The notes: generated from the sequence alone by a model not told the origin. A stretch of 64,000 bases of DNA from Mesostigma viride (GCA_009746045.1 RPFO01000041.1:823245-887244), one strand, 5' to 3'. Shown: positions 21,501-32,115, counted from the stretch's first letter. Numbers and translations: made by a program.

Positions 21501-21585
21501 CAAGCTCTATAGCTCCGCCAAGGCACAGTATACTCTTCTTAGGCACCAAATGAACAATATGTCGCTGGGTCAGCCACGGCACTAG
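18529..21585 (+). pseudogene. R3 Pol: integrase C-half, protease-like domain, RT, RNase H
   Basis: 1,018 codons open. The ATG at 18529 is the T1 target duplication, not a start. Integrase: D2 and E32 (GIVERAVQE), then a basic C-terminal domain with VGDLVWVHKEGLFGKRG. Protease-like: LLIDTQAQVSII (D341) and ALLGQPFL (402-409), placed after integrase. RT: LDFSKAFLNGD (D612), GTVAGPRAW, and HADD (D708, D709) where copia elements usually have YVDD. RNase H: YCDSSLDA (D856), SDTAEARAY (about 903-911), TDSQALVDF (D945), and NCSDALTK near the end. The frame is intact apart from T1, so R3 was probably competent before the insertion. Confidence 0.9.
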
Positions 21586-21802
21586 TTGAGATGTTGTGGA
21601 GTATGAATGGCCCCTTGACTCGGGTTTTACCTTGGTAGGTTTTCCCGGTAGCGATGCTCTGGTGTAATTTGTTTGGCTGGGGATTACCCTCCAAAACCAT
21701 GTGGGGCCTAAGGTGCGTTCATGATGGCAAGGCCTGCGCGGCCGTAGTTCTTACAGATTTGAGTACGCAGTCCTATTGCCACATGAAAAAAGAAAGGGCT
21801 GG

Positions 21803-22291
21803 AGTTGCAATCTGTTGCATGACCGAAATGCGTGTATAAACTGGTGCATGCATAATGGAATGTAAATCTGTGAAACAATACTCACAATTGCTGCACACAG
21901 CTTGTGTGCATGACCATGGTGGCAGTATAGCCAAGTTGATGCATTATAATTAGTGGTCACACTGACTGTCGGTCAGGCTGTTGAAGTCATGCCAAGGATT
22001 GATGAGATAAAACACCCCTTCAGCGGGAAGAAAAATACGGCAATATTCCCTGCTAATGGATATTTGTAAATGGTTCTAGAAGCGTCTAGAAGCATTGTGC
22101 AACGCTGGCGTAACGCTATAGTTCAGTGTGCCTCTTGGAAATCGCTAATGCACATGAAGTGTGATTGGTGCAATGTCGATAAGGCCTATCGCAATCTTGG
22201 GGTTGCAAACATGACTTGTAAACATATAAATTGATAATAAACCCAGGCACCTAGTGCCGCATTCTTGCAAACATCATTCTCAATCTCAACT
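21803..22291 (+). repeat. R3 3' LTR (489 bp)
   Basis: Matches the 5' LTR with few substitutions and small indels. Preceded by a purine tract ending GGCTGG. Ends CTCAACT and is followed by the duplication CGGCT (22292-22296). Confidence 0.9.
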
Positions 22292-22607
22292 CGGCTAGTC
22301 CTGTGGACCTATCCGTACGCTGCTCAGCATCAATTGTCTCATAGGTCCTGGCGTGCTACAGCGCGCCCACCTATCAATTGACCATCAAGTCCTGTACAAG
22401 TCCTGTCAACGTCCTGCGGACTATCAAAGTGACACTTGTACATCCTGTGTCCGTACGCGCCCACAGTGGCGCGCCGGGTACTGTCGGCACAGCCTAGGAA
22501 ACGTCATAACTTTTACGTTCCTTAACCAAATGAGGCGTTCAAGGTGCCGTTGGAAAGAGCGTAACAATCTCTATCCATCTAACGTAAATCCTTTACGTTA
22601 ACTAGAG

Positions 22608-24131
22608 GTGCTGCAAACTGCAGCTAAAGGTTTTTTGCCTGGCGAGCCAGACTTCGAATACGACACCGTGTGGCGGGCTAGAGAGAAGGCGAGGGTGTTA
22701 TGCTTCGGCGACCCTGTGGTGGCATTTCAAGAGTTCCGCCCATGGGCGGAAGCAATGAAGCGTGCTGACCCGGACACCGTCGTCATCGTCGAGACGACCA
22801 ATGGTGACGATGATGATAGTGGCGAGCGTTTCCACCGCTGTTTTGTGGCGCTAGGACCGCACGTCCGTAGTTTTCAATACCACCCCCAACTTTGCAATGT
22901 TGATGGCGCTGCTTGTTTCTCTACACACCAAGGGTGCTTGCTGTCGCTCACCGGAGCTGATGCCAGGGGATGTACAAACCTACCAGCGTATGGCTGGGTT
23001 CCAGGGGAAGAGAGCAACGAGAAATGGAGCTGGTTTCTGCATTACTGCTAGGATGTTTACCCTGGACTGAACGCCGACAATTTTCCAGTGTTTACAGACC
23101 AGGGTTTGTGTGCCAGTGTGAAGGAGGCACTGCCCAACGCGCACAATCATGTGTGTGCGAAGCACCGGACGCTGAACATCAGCAAGCACCATTACGGGAA
23201 AAGAGCAGCAGACGCGTATTGGGCCGTGGCCAAGGCGACCACCGAGGAACGATTTGAAGCTGCACTTGACAACATGGTTCGCCAAATTATGTAGTGTGCC
23301 GGCCAAGGCTGACGCGTTGCGTGAGTATGTTTTGCATGGCACACAGCAAAACCCGGTGTCCCAATAGCAGATCTCTTTGGCATTCACGCCTGCCATCATT
23401 GCATGCAGTTTGGGCGGGTGGCGAGCACCATCGCAGAATCCTTCAACGGCGCGGTCATTGAAGCAGCTTGACCTCCGCTTCTACCCCGTCCTGTACATGT
23501 TCCAACGCCTCGCATCGCGAGAGCTTGACAACATCGCCAGCAGGCGTGCATGGTGCCCGAACAACAACACGCCAACGGGGTCAGTTTGCCTCCACGGCCT
23601 GCTGGGAGCGTAAAGGAAGCTCCTGCCGAGCAGCTATTAATCAAGAACATCGCTGCGGGGGGAATACTGCACGTCTTTCGCAAGAACGATGATGACAGGC
23701 AGGGAGAGGTTGCCAGCGCCAGCCAGCAGGGCAAGTATAATGCTGTTGACCTTGACGCAAGGACATGCACGTGCCGGGAGTGGCAGATCTACGGGGTGCC
23801 ATGCAAGCACGCATGCAGGCTGGCACGCGTCCTTCACGTCGAGCCCATTACCCTGGTGGAGCCTGTGTTGACTACAGCAGCCATGCTCGCAGCGTACACG
23901 GCGGCAGCACCTCTCACTCCCGTGTCGACAGTGGGACTTGCGAAGGACGGGCTCCGCCCCCCTGCGACAACTGCCCAACGAGGCCGGCCGTGTAAGCGTG
24001 CGAAGAAAAACCCTCGCATCCTCAGTGCTGGCGAGGAAGGCTTGACTCGGAAACAGGTTCGCACAGTCACGTGCGGACGCTGCCGTCAACATGGCCATAA
24101 TAGGCAGACGTGCAAGGCCGCCTTGCCATGA
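22608..24131 (+). pseudogene. Mutator-like (MULE) transposase relic
   Basis: Three segments in one frame (22608-23051, 23088-23294, 23550-24131) are separated by stops, with a further frameshifted piece around 23380-23460 (FGRVASTIAESFNGAVIEA). Family hallmarks in order: VDGAACFSTHQGCLLSLTG, then EESNEKWSWFL, FTDQGLCASVKEALPNA followed by the Cys-His-Asn segment (CAKHRTLN), a SWIM zinc finger (CTCREWQIYGVPCKHAC), and a C-terminal knuckle (CGRCRQHGHNRQTC). MULE transposases cut and paste DNA by a DDE mechanism. Multiple stops make this copy inactive. I could not find its terminal inverted repeats between 22297 and 24320. Confidence 0.85.
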
Positions 24132-24320
24132 GTGAGATGGTCGAAGTGGCCAACAAGAAGTTAGCTCGCGATGCATGTGACTTGCAGTATTCTGCTTGTG
24201 AACTGTGAAGTTATACGAAGTACGACAACTAACAGATACTGCAGCCTTGACCAGTGGGCTACTTGAGCCAAACGTGCATGGCTCCTGCTGTGGCTTCTAG
24301 CAATAAGAATACAAGAACTT

Positions 24321-25139
24321 TGTTAGGGATATTATATCCACCTGGCCACAATATATCCCAGCCTGATTTATTTCTTGTTGGATTTATTCCATATGGACTG
24401 GGAATTTGATAGCTATGATGAGCTAGATGGAACAGGCTCAATGAGCTGATCAATATTCATGTGCCATAGTCGTATACTTGGACATGGATGACTTGTAACC
24501 TGAGTCAGCCTAGTAGCATCACGTATTTGATTGACAAGTGGTGCTATGGCCTATTGGACAAGTGTTTGGTCCATGAGCTGACAAGTGTTGGAAGCTCATG
24601 ATGACACATGTTATGACTTACATGATGACAAGTGGGTAGACTCATTGCATGACACTTGTCACTCCAAGGAGAAGAGATGTGTCACTTTATTAATCATGTT
24701 ATGTGGCACATTATTACGTAGACACTTGGCATCTAGCTATTATGCCAGCTCATTGGATCATGTCTAGAATGTTCTAGGAATGTTCTAAGAATATGCCAGG
24801 AATATTCCTGGAATATACTGAGAATATGCTGGGAATATGCTAGGAATATGCTAGGATGTTTCTACAAGCTTCTGTGATGATGTCATTGCTGATGTCATCC
24901 TTCCTAGCCTAAAAGGTATAAAAGGAAACTGCCCCCTAAGGGCAGGAACCTCCATTCAACCTCCATTCAACCTCCATTCAAGCTCTTCTCCAACTATTAT
25001 ATTCTAATAAAGCCATTTATTCTTCCACGTAAATTGTCTTCAACCTCTCTTTCTTTCAGCACCTGCAAGGTGTGTGGGTAGCAAGGCCAAGCACAAGGCA
25101 TTGTGTAAAACCCATTAGTTTCCTCTCCCAATCCAAACA
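24321..25139 (+). repeat. R4 5' LTR (819 bp)
   Basis: Ends TGTT...AACA. Contains TATAAAAGG (24917-24925) as a likely TATA box, three tandem copies of ACCTCCATTCA just downstream, and AATAAA (25006-25011). Confidence 0.92.
24917..24925 (+). promoter_or_regulatory. R4 LTR TATA box
   Basis: TATAAAAGG, repeated in the 3' LTR at about 30246-30254. Position within the LTR fits the U3/R boundary. Confidence 0.6.
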
Positions 25140-25151
25140 TGGTATCGGAGG
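25140..25151 (+). other. R4 primer-binding site
   Basis: TGGTATCGGAGG directly abuts the LTR. It differs at two positions from the common initiator-Met site TGGTATCAGAGC. Confidence 0.75.
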
Positions 25152-25222
25152 TTTGTTACTGAGGAACAAGAAGACCACTGTGAACCCAGAGACATCCAGT
25201 TCCATTGGCGACTGAAGACACC

Positions 25223-26887
25223 ATGGCTACCAAGGAAGCGTGCTACAAGCAATTCCGGGCAACAAGCAAGTCCATCACAACGTTTGATGGGCGGTCTCTG
25301 AGGAAATGGGAAGAAATCAAGGCTGTGTTGAAGGCCTTAGCATCGGCCTATTGTGACCTGGTCAAGGTCCTAACTGGAGAGGAGGATTCGCTAAAGGAGG
25401 TCAAGACTGCGCTGCTGGAGGCGGAGGAGCTACTGCACGGAAGGCGTTCTGCTCAAGCAAAGAAGGAGGGCTCCCCTAACGGCCAGGTTTTCCACACTAC
25501 TACGAAGAAAAGTGGAGGAAAGAGGCGGTGCAATTACTGCAAGAAGGCCGGGCACGTGGACACCCAGTGCTGGGAGAAGCATCCGGAGCTGAAGCAAGAA
25601 CGCAAGAACAAGGCAACGCGACGGAACCAAGCGAGAAAGGAGCACTCACCAGGTGCCAGCGAGGCGCGTATCACCGAGGAGGCTGCGGAGCGGTCCGGCT
25701 TCGTCTTCGCCACCATCGCCGAGTCGCCATCGCCGTCGGATGCTGCTGCACTCACGCAGTATGAAAAGAAAGCACCGACCAGCTGGGTGCTGGATTCCGC
25801 AGCGAGCTGTCACATGACGCCATGCCCGTCGGACTTCGTGTGCCTGCACCCTCATGACAGGGAAATCGCCGGCTCAGGCGGCCAACTGAAGGCGACAGCC
25901 ATCGGGACTGTCAAACTGAAGCTGCCGGGTCAGGACGCGGACGTGCACCTCCAAAACGCGCTGCTCGTTCCCAGGCTGAGCACCCGACTTCTATCAGTCG
26001 GCCAGCTCGTCAAGGATGGCCACAAGGTCGACCTCGCCCAGCGGGTTGCTGTGCTGGACAGCAGGCACTGCAGCATCGGGACGAGGAACAACACCTACTT
26101 TTTGCCCGCGCACGGTGCGGACGCAGCGATGGACGCCATCCCAGAGCTGAAATCGTCGGCGACGAGCTTCAAGAACGACGCTGCCTGTCAAGGGCAGAAA
26201 ATGGCGAGCAGCGAGCGCAGCATCTCACGTGCCTCGGGACACGCGGCGGAGTGGCTGGCCGTGGGCCTAACGGTCATACTGGCCATGCTTGCCCGTGTAT
26301 GCGGGATCGGGGGCGGCCTACTGGGCATTACTCGCACACTGCGTGGCTTTTTATACTCTGCGCCGGCCCAGTGGAAGTTCACGCCAATTCGAGAAGTTTC
26401 CAGCGCAATGGAGAAGTCCGTGTCAGACGCTGAAGTACTTCCAGAAACCGCGGTCCAGAACAGCCCAGTGCAGGCGGAGCGCGTTGTCGCCGCCAGCATA
26501 CCAGGTGACACTGGTGCTAGTAACCAAAGTCCGGCGACCAGACCAAAGGCGCGGCGCATGAACGCTGCCAGCCTAACTGAGGGGGAACAAATTCGTGACG
26601 CAAGGGCGAAATCGACCAAGCTGCCAAATTTTTCCAAGTCCTGGACTGCCAAGTCCGGTGCTGGCGCGAGGCCTCGAGCGAGCCGACAACGACGTGGACA
26701 GCGACCTGTCAGCCAAAGTGTTGTCAAGCACCAACGGTCAACTCGGGTGCAAAATGCTGCCAAGGCATCACGTCGGTCAGTTTACGGTGTTCGGCCAGGC
26801 CATGGCATTTGCAATTGCGCTAGCTGCAACGACCCTTGGAAATTGTCGCCCAGGATGCACAGACCCCACTCCTCAAGGTTGCCCTAA
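25223..26887 (+). CDS. R4 Gag-protease with an extra hydrophobic domain
   Basis: Start taken at ATG 25223 (the frame is open a few codons upstream without an ATG). The N-terminal Gag part is short, about 100 residues, and suggests a Gag deletion. A CCHC knuckle follows (CNYCKKAGHVDTQC), then a canonical copia protease start WVLDSAASCHMTP and its downstream block LLVPRLSTRLLSVGQL, both standard for Ty1/copia. After the protease, at about residues 343-370, a strongly hydrophobic segment (WLAVGLTVILAMLARVCGIG) could span a membrane, followed by a basic Ser/Arg-rich tail. Where integrase should begin, no HHCC motif appears. Whether the hydrophobic segment is functional or chance is unclear. Confidence 0.7.
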   Translation: MATKEACYKQFRATSKSITTFDGRSLRKWEEIKAVLKALASAYCDLVKVLTGEEDSLKEVKTALLEAEELLHGRRSAQAKKEGSPNGQVFHTTTKKSGGKRRCNYCKKAGHVDTQCWEKHPELKQERKNKATRRNQARKEHSPGASEARITEEAAERSGFVFATIAESPSPSDAAALTQYEKKAPTSWVLDSAASCHMTPCPSDFVCLHPHDREIAGSGGQLKATAIGTVKLKLPGQDADVHLQNALLVPRLSTRLLSVGQLVKDGHKVDLAQRVAVLDSRHCSIGTRNNTYFLPAHGADAAMDAIPELKSSATSFKNDAACQGQKMASSERSISRASGHAAEWLAVGLTVILAMLARVCGIGGGLLGITRTLRGFLYSAPAQWKFTPIREVSSAMEKSVSDAEVLPETAVQNSPVQAERVVAASIPGDTGASNQSPATRPKARRMNAASLTEGEQIRDARAKSTKLPNFSKSWTAKSGAGARPRASRQRRGQRPVSQSVVKHQRSTRVQNAAKASRRSVYGVRPGHGICNCASCNDPWKLSPRMHRPHSSRLP

Positions 26888-28029
26888 TGTTTTGTCTGTG
26901 GGAAATGAACTTGTATGTCGACTTTTGTGTCGTGTTTGCTGGAAATTGTGAGGCGCCGTAAGCGTGCGTGTTCTGGTTCTTTCTTTGTGTTCTTCCAGCA
27001 ATTATGTGTTTATTTTGCCATGCGTTCAGTGGCAATGGCCCACGCATTATTGGATTGTTCCCACGAGACGTTTTCTACGTACCTGGAGTGTATATCCAGA
27101 GTTTTTGCACGCTATTTGTGGCACTAGTCTGCGGCGTAGTGAAGCGCCGTTGTATCGTCGTCTACGACTTGTTTTCGTAAGAAAAGTGCCTGTGACGCGT
27201 GTGTTATTTTGTTTTGTGCTGAGAGCATTGCTTGTATGCAAATGCTTACGTCCTTTGTGTCGAATTTGGCTGTGCATTTCGGCATAGCCTGTAATGTCGG
27301 ACGTAATGTTTACTCTCGGGCATTGATTTGTGAATCGTGACCAAGTAATCGTTACTTGTGTTCGCCTTTGTGGCGGTAATGTTTTGCACGTCCTGTTTTC
27401 TTTGCTATGAAGCGCGTTTATCTGTTATGGCCACTGTGTTTTGTGTTGAAGGTTGTATTGTACCTTGTTTGTGTGGCATTTGTTGCCATGTTTGTTTGCT
27501 CACCCCGTTTATTTGGTGTAAAACGTGATGTTGGTGTCATTTATTTTGTGAGATGGCGTATGTTATGTTGCTCCGTGTGTGTACAGCACGTGTTGTTGCC
27601 GTTACCCTACCTCTATACCGTTTGGGTTAGCTCATAGGGACCTTCTTTGTTGGCATGTGTTGCCGTATTATATGTGTGGGACTGTGTGCCCCTATTGTGT
27701 CCATGGGCAGCCGCTTTGAGTGAGGGGGGAATGTAGCGTCTAGAGCACTTTTTCCAACTAAGGGTTGGGTATCAGCCATCCAGGATGGGCAGCTAGTGCG
27801 TTGCTGCTATGGTAGGACACTCATTCGCGTTGCCGGGGGGGATCAGTGGCGGTAGTGGGGCTCACGACCGCATGTTGGAGCTTCAAGCGTTTCACGAGGA
27901 CGGCATCTTCATTTTCAGTTGCACCATGCTAGCAACTGGACGGCATGCTACGAGCATGTGGTTAAGGGGGGTGTTGAGATTCCACCTACCCAGTCATCTT
28001 TTGCATTGTGCCCATGTGGCTAAGGGGGG
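26888..28029 (+). other. R4 3' internal region, no pol
   Basis: 1.1 kb, GT-rich, without any RT, RNase H or integrase signature in any frame. Ends in the polypurine tract. A near-duplicate of that tract (GTGGCTAAGGGGGGTGTT) occurs about 60 bp upstream at 27959-27976. Confidence 0.6.
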
Positions 28030-28512
28030 TGTTAGGGATATTATATCCACCTGGCCACAATATATCCCAGCCTGATTTATTTCTTGTTGGATTTATTCCA
28101 TATGGACTGGGAATTTGATAGCTATGATGAGCTAGATGGAACAGGCTCAATGAGCTGATCAATATTCATGTGCCATAGTCGTATACTTGGACATGGATGA
28201 CTTGTAACCTGAGTCAGCCTAGTAGCATCACGTATTTGATTGACAAGTGGTGCTATGGCCTATTGGACAAGTGTTTGGTCCATGAGCTGACAAGTGTTGG
28301 AAGCTCATGATGACACATGTTATGACTTACATGATGACAAGTGGGTAGACTCATTGCATGACACTTGTCACTCCAAGGAGAAGAGATGTGTCACTTTATT
28401 AATCATGTTATGTGGCACATTATTACGTAGACACTTGGCATCTAGCTATTATGCCAGCTCATTGGATCATGTCTAGAATGTTCTAGGAATGTTCTAAGAA
28501 TATGCCAGGAAT

Positions 28513-30121
28513 TAATTAATAGACACGTGACTGCGTCACGTGAGCATAAGTCCTCAGTGGGAGGGGAACATGGGATGGAATGGATGGTATAAGCTATCTA
28601 GGTCCTAGTTACAGGGGTGTGGGCACCGCGGCCCGAATCGCTATGAATGCCATACTTGGTCACACGCGGAGCCCCCACAGGCTTGGGGGTGGTCTCCTTC
28701 ATCACTACTTGCCATCTATCCTTGCGCACCATCTGCCTCCATATTACAGACAAACCAGGAGGCTGCCCGGGGGTGAGCCCGTCACGTCTAGTGTAGCACA
28801 TGTCCATGCCGAGTCTATCACGAAAAGTCCACGGGTGGCGGCCCTGCCGCGCGCGGCCGGGGGCACGCCAGGTGAGGACATATCGCCCAGGCTGGGCGGG
28901 CTTGGTGCCAGCTAGTCTATCTGATGTATCTACCTGATCTGTGCGGGCCAGGTGCCCGGCTAGGCCCAGGCGCCTGTGCCTAATAATGTGGGAAACATAG
29001 GGCAAATCAGCGTACAAATCCTCATTACTAATGTGCAAACCAAAGGGGATGTTAAGGGCCTTGCGCAGCATCTTGGTGACGGCGCCGTCGAGTCGTTGCT
29101 CCAGCTCCTGCATCAGTGTCCACGTCTCGGCGCCGTAGGTCAGGATCGTCAGAATGACGACCTTGAAGAGGTCACGCTTGACGATCCGGGGTAGGGCGGG
29201 GTTGCTCCACCAGCGGCGGTGGTCATGGAGGTGCGCCCACGCCATGCCGATCCGTTTCGTCATGTCGTCCTCGCAGTCAGGAAGCCAACTGCCGAGCAGC
29301 TTGAAGCGGCCTGAAGTAGGGTAGTTGACCTCGGCATCGTCTAAGAGGCGGAGTGTGGGTGGGGGCCCTGCCATGCCGAGGGCCAGGGCCTCCGTTTTGG
29401 GGCTGATTTCTAGACCAACCGCCCGAGCCTCGAGCGCCAGGCAGTCCAGCCAAAGTTGGGCAGACTCCGGCTTCTCGATGAGCGTGATGTCGTCGGCATA
29501 AATGAGGTCAGCTAGTAAATTCTGCTTGTTAGTCGGCCCCCCTTCCCCAAGCTCGTTCGTGATCGCTAGGCCAGGGGCACGGCCTGCAATGCTAGCAAAG
29601 CGAGCACGTGCCTGGCGCATAACATAATCCACTACAATAATAAACAGGTACGGCGACAGGACGCAACCCTGCCAGACGCCGGTCTGCAGTGGGCAGGGCG
29701 GGGTAATGCCGTGTTGAGTGCGCACCGAAGTGGTCGACCCCTCATACAGCGTGCGGATGACGGTAATCAGGGGAGTGGGGACGCGAGCGCGAGCAAGTAC
29801 AGCCCATAGAGCGTCCCAGAGGACAGAATCAAAAGCCTTGATGAAGTCGACGAAGATCAGGATGGCGGGAAACTCACCAGGTTGCAGGAGAGCGATTTCC
29901 TCGAAGAGGCGACGCGCGACGAAGATGGCCATGACGGTGTTGCGCCCAGGACGGAAGCCCATTTGACTTTCCCCAAGGTGACAGTCGAGAGCAGAACGAA
30001 GGCGGTTGAGGATCATGCGCATGAACAACTTAAGTGCGGCGCTCTGGATGCAGACTCCTCTGTAGTTGGCGGGGTCGTCAGGGGAACCTTTGTTTTTGTA
30101 CAGCATAATACGGTAGCTATA
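28513..30121 (-). mobile_element. L1: 5'-truncated LINE inserted in the R4 3' LTR
   Basis: Flanked by an 11-bp duplication ATGCCAGGAAT (28502-28512 and 30122-30132). The uninterrupted 5' LTR is the empty site. Its 3' end (left) is a TTAATTAA-type tail. It begins inside the RT, the usual outcome of incomplete target-primed reverse transcription. The insertion is younger than R4. Confidence 0.9.
28598..30106 (-). pseudogene. LINE reverse transcriptase, N-terminally truncated
   Basis: 502 aa open. Starts within the finger region (YKNKGSPDDPANYRGVCI). Motif A is FVDFIKAFDSV, motif B GVWQGCVLSPYLF (usual Arg replaced by Trp), and the catalytic box is IYADDITLI. The thumb and a C-terminal domain with ILTYGAETWTL follow. 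These are standard non-LTR RT signatures. The endonuclease and ORF1 are absent because of the 5' truncation. The frame is otherwise unbroken, so the insertion is recent. Confidence 0.9.
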
Positions 30122-30473
30122 ATGCCAGGAATATTCCTGGAATATACTGAGAATATGCTGGGAATATGCTAGGAATATGCTAGGATGTTTCTACAAGCTT
30201 CTGTGATGATGTCATTGCTGATGTCATCCTTCCTAGCCTAAAAGGTATAAAAGGAAACTGCCCCCTAAGGGCAGGAACCTCCATTCAACCTCCATTCAAC
30301 CTCCATTCAAGCTCTTCTCCAACTATTATATTCTAATAAAGCCATTTATTCTTCCACGTAAATTGTCTTCAACCTCTCTTTCTTTCAGCACCTGCAAGGT
30401 GTGTGGGTAGCAAGGCCAAGCACAAGGCATTGTGTAAAACCCATTAGTTTCCTCTCCCAATCCAAACAAACTT

Positions 30474-30682
30474 TGTACACCATGAACACGCACCCATATC
30501 TGAATGGGGCCTACCTTTGCAAAGAAGAATGATAGTTATCACTATGCTCCATGACTTCCCACTTAAGATTAATTCATTAATTATTTAGTCTCGTGTCCCA
30601 CAAAAGATAAGTGTTATCATAACTCAATCTTGAAAAAAGTGATCAAGTTGAACTGTGCACTTTAATTAATTAATTAATTGAT
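30474..30682. other. Short non-coding flank of R4
   Basis: No feature seen beyond TTAA-rich runs near 30661-30680. Confidence 0.5.
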
Positions 30683-30703
30683 GACTTACTTACTTACTTA
30701 CTC

Positions 30704-30746
<43 letters not shown>
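30683..30746. repeat. CTTA tetranucleotide microsatellite
   Basis: About 16 copies of ACTT with one interruption (ACTC). Confidence 0.9.
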
Positions 30747-30747
<1 letters not shown>

Positions 30748-30753
30748 TATTAA

Positions 30754-30825
30754 ACTCGTGCCCCCGTTGGGGAATCATGGAGCATTGACCCCGATGGTCC
30801 GTGACTCCCCAACGGGAGCACGAGT
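30754..30825. repeat. 20-bp inverted repeat (hairpin)
   Basis: ACTCGTGCCCCCGTTGGGGA (30754-30773) is the inverse of 30806-30825 with one mismatch. ATTGACCCCGATGG occurs in the loop and again at the start of the GGAT array. Confidence 0.85.
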
Positions 30826-30852
30826 CTCATTAAGTAATTAATTAATTGACCC

Positions 30853-31882
30853 CGATGGATGGATGGATGGATGGATGGATGGATGGATGGATGGATGGAT
30901 GGATGGATGGATGGATGGATGGATGGATGGATGGATGGATGGATGGATGGATGGATGGATGGATGGATGGATGGATGGATGGATGGATGGATGGATGGAT
31001 GGATGGATGGATGGATGGATGGATGGATGGATGGATGGATGGATGGATGGATGGATGGATGGATGGATGGATGGATGGATGGATGGATGGATGGATGGAT
31101 GGATGGATGGATGGATGGATGGATGGATGGATGGATGGATGGATGGATGGATGGATGGATGGATGGATGGATGGATGGATGGATGGATGGATGGATGGAT
31201 GGATGGATGGATGGATGGATGGATGGATGGATGGATGGATGGATGGATGGATGGATGGATGGATGGATGGATGGATGGATGGATGGATGGATGGATGGAT
31301 GGATGGATGGATGGATGGATGGATGGATGGATGGATGGATGGATGGATGGATGGATGGATGGATGGATGGATGGATGGATGGATGGATGGATGGATGGAT
31401 GGATGGATGGATGGATGGATGGATGGATGGATGGATGGATGGATGGATGGATGGATGGATGGATGGATGGATGGATGGATGGGTGGGTGGGTGGGTGGAT
31501 GGATGGATGGATGGATGGATGGATGCATGGATGGATGGATGGATGGATGGATGGATGGATGGATGGATGGATGGATGGATGGATGGATGGATGGATGGAT
31601 GGATGGATGGATGGATGGATGGATGGATGGATGGATGGATGGATGGATGGATGGATGGATGGATGGATGGATGGATGGATGGATGGATGGATGGATGGAT
31701 GGATGGATGGATGGATGGATGGATGGATGGATGGATGGATGGATGGATGGATGGATGGATGGATGGATGGATGGATGGATGGATGGATGGATGGATGGAT
31801 GGATGGATGGATGGATGGATGGATGGATGGATGGATGGATGGATGGATGGATGGATGGATGGATGGATGGATGGATGGATGA
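30853..31882. repeat. About 1 kb of GGAT microsatellite
   Basis: Roughly 257 tandem copies of GGAT. The only breaks are a GGGT block (about 31481-31498) and one GCAT unit near 31525. Long Met-Asp-Gly-Trp and Ile-His-Pro-Ser open frames on both strands are artefacts. Confidence 0.98.
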
Positions 31883-31918
31883 GGACACACAATCCTACCG
31901 GTCGAATCTATCTACAAC

Positions 31919-32115
31919 ATCCATTTATGGCCTTGCCTTGCTTTGTATGCATCACCACAAAACATCAAATTTATTACAATATGTGTGCTAGCTCTATACG
32001 GTGGAATAACACAGACATGTCTACCAGATGGCAACACGGCCATCTGTATGCTAGGGTGAGCACACTATGTGAATGTGCAGGGCCAGCCCACAGCAGCTGT
32101 GCCCCTGCTCTACCC
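31919..32115 (-). repeat. D1 repeat B2
   Basis: 197 bp, nearly identical to 32347-32543. Confidence 0.92.

Larger units (their letters stand above)
7895..22291 (+). mobile_element. R3: copia-like LTR retrotransposon, split by T1
   Basis: Bounded by 491- and 489-bp LTRs and by the 5-bp duplication CGGCT (7890-7894 and 22292-22296). Removing T1 (8,672 bp plus one ATG copy) leaves about 5.7 kb, a normal size for Ty1/copia. Order of functions: Gag (two zinc knuckles), integrase, protease-like domain, RT, RNase H. A purine tract precedes the 3' LTR (about 21785-21802). Only 23 nt separate the 5' LTR from the Gag ATG and no TGG-type tRNA primer site lies there. R3 is structurally the most complete representative of the unusual copia clade in this window. 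Confidence 0.9.
24321..30468 (+). mobile_element. R4: Gag-protease-only copia-type LTR element with nested LINE
   Basis: 819-bp LTRs (TGTTAGGG...CCAAACA), the 3' copy split by L1. The 5-bp duplication AACTT lies at 24316-24320 and 30469-30473. The primer site TGGTATCGGAGG immediately follows the 5' LTR and matches the initiator-Met tRNA type. A purine tract (AAGGGGGG, 28022-28029) precedes the 3' LTR. The internal region is only 2,890 bp and encodes Gag-protease; I find no integrase, RT or RNase H. It is therefore non-autonomous and must have been mobilised in trans. Confidence 0.92.
28030..30468 (+). repeat. R4 3' LTR, split by L1
   Basis: LTR pieces 28030-28512 and 30122-30468 are collinear with the 5' LTR. 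L1 sits between an 11-bp duplication. Confidence 0.92.

Noticed and set aside
26888-28029. Degenerate RT or integrase downstream of R4 Gag-protease
   Set aside because: No catalytic motif of RT, RNase H or integrase is visible in any frame; the frames are GT-rich noise.
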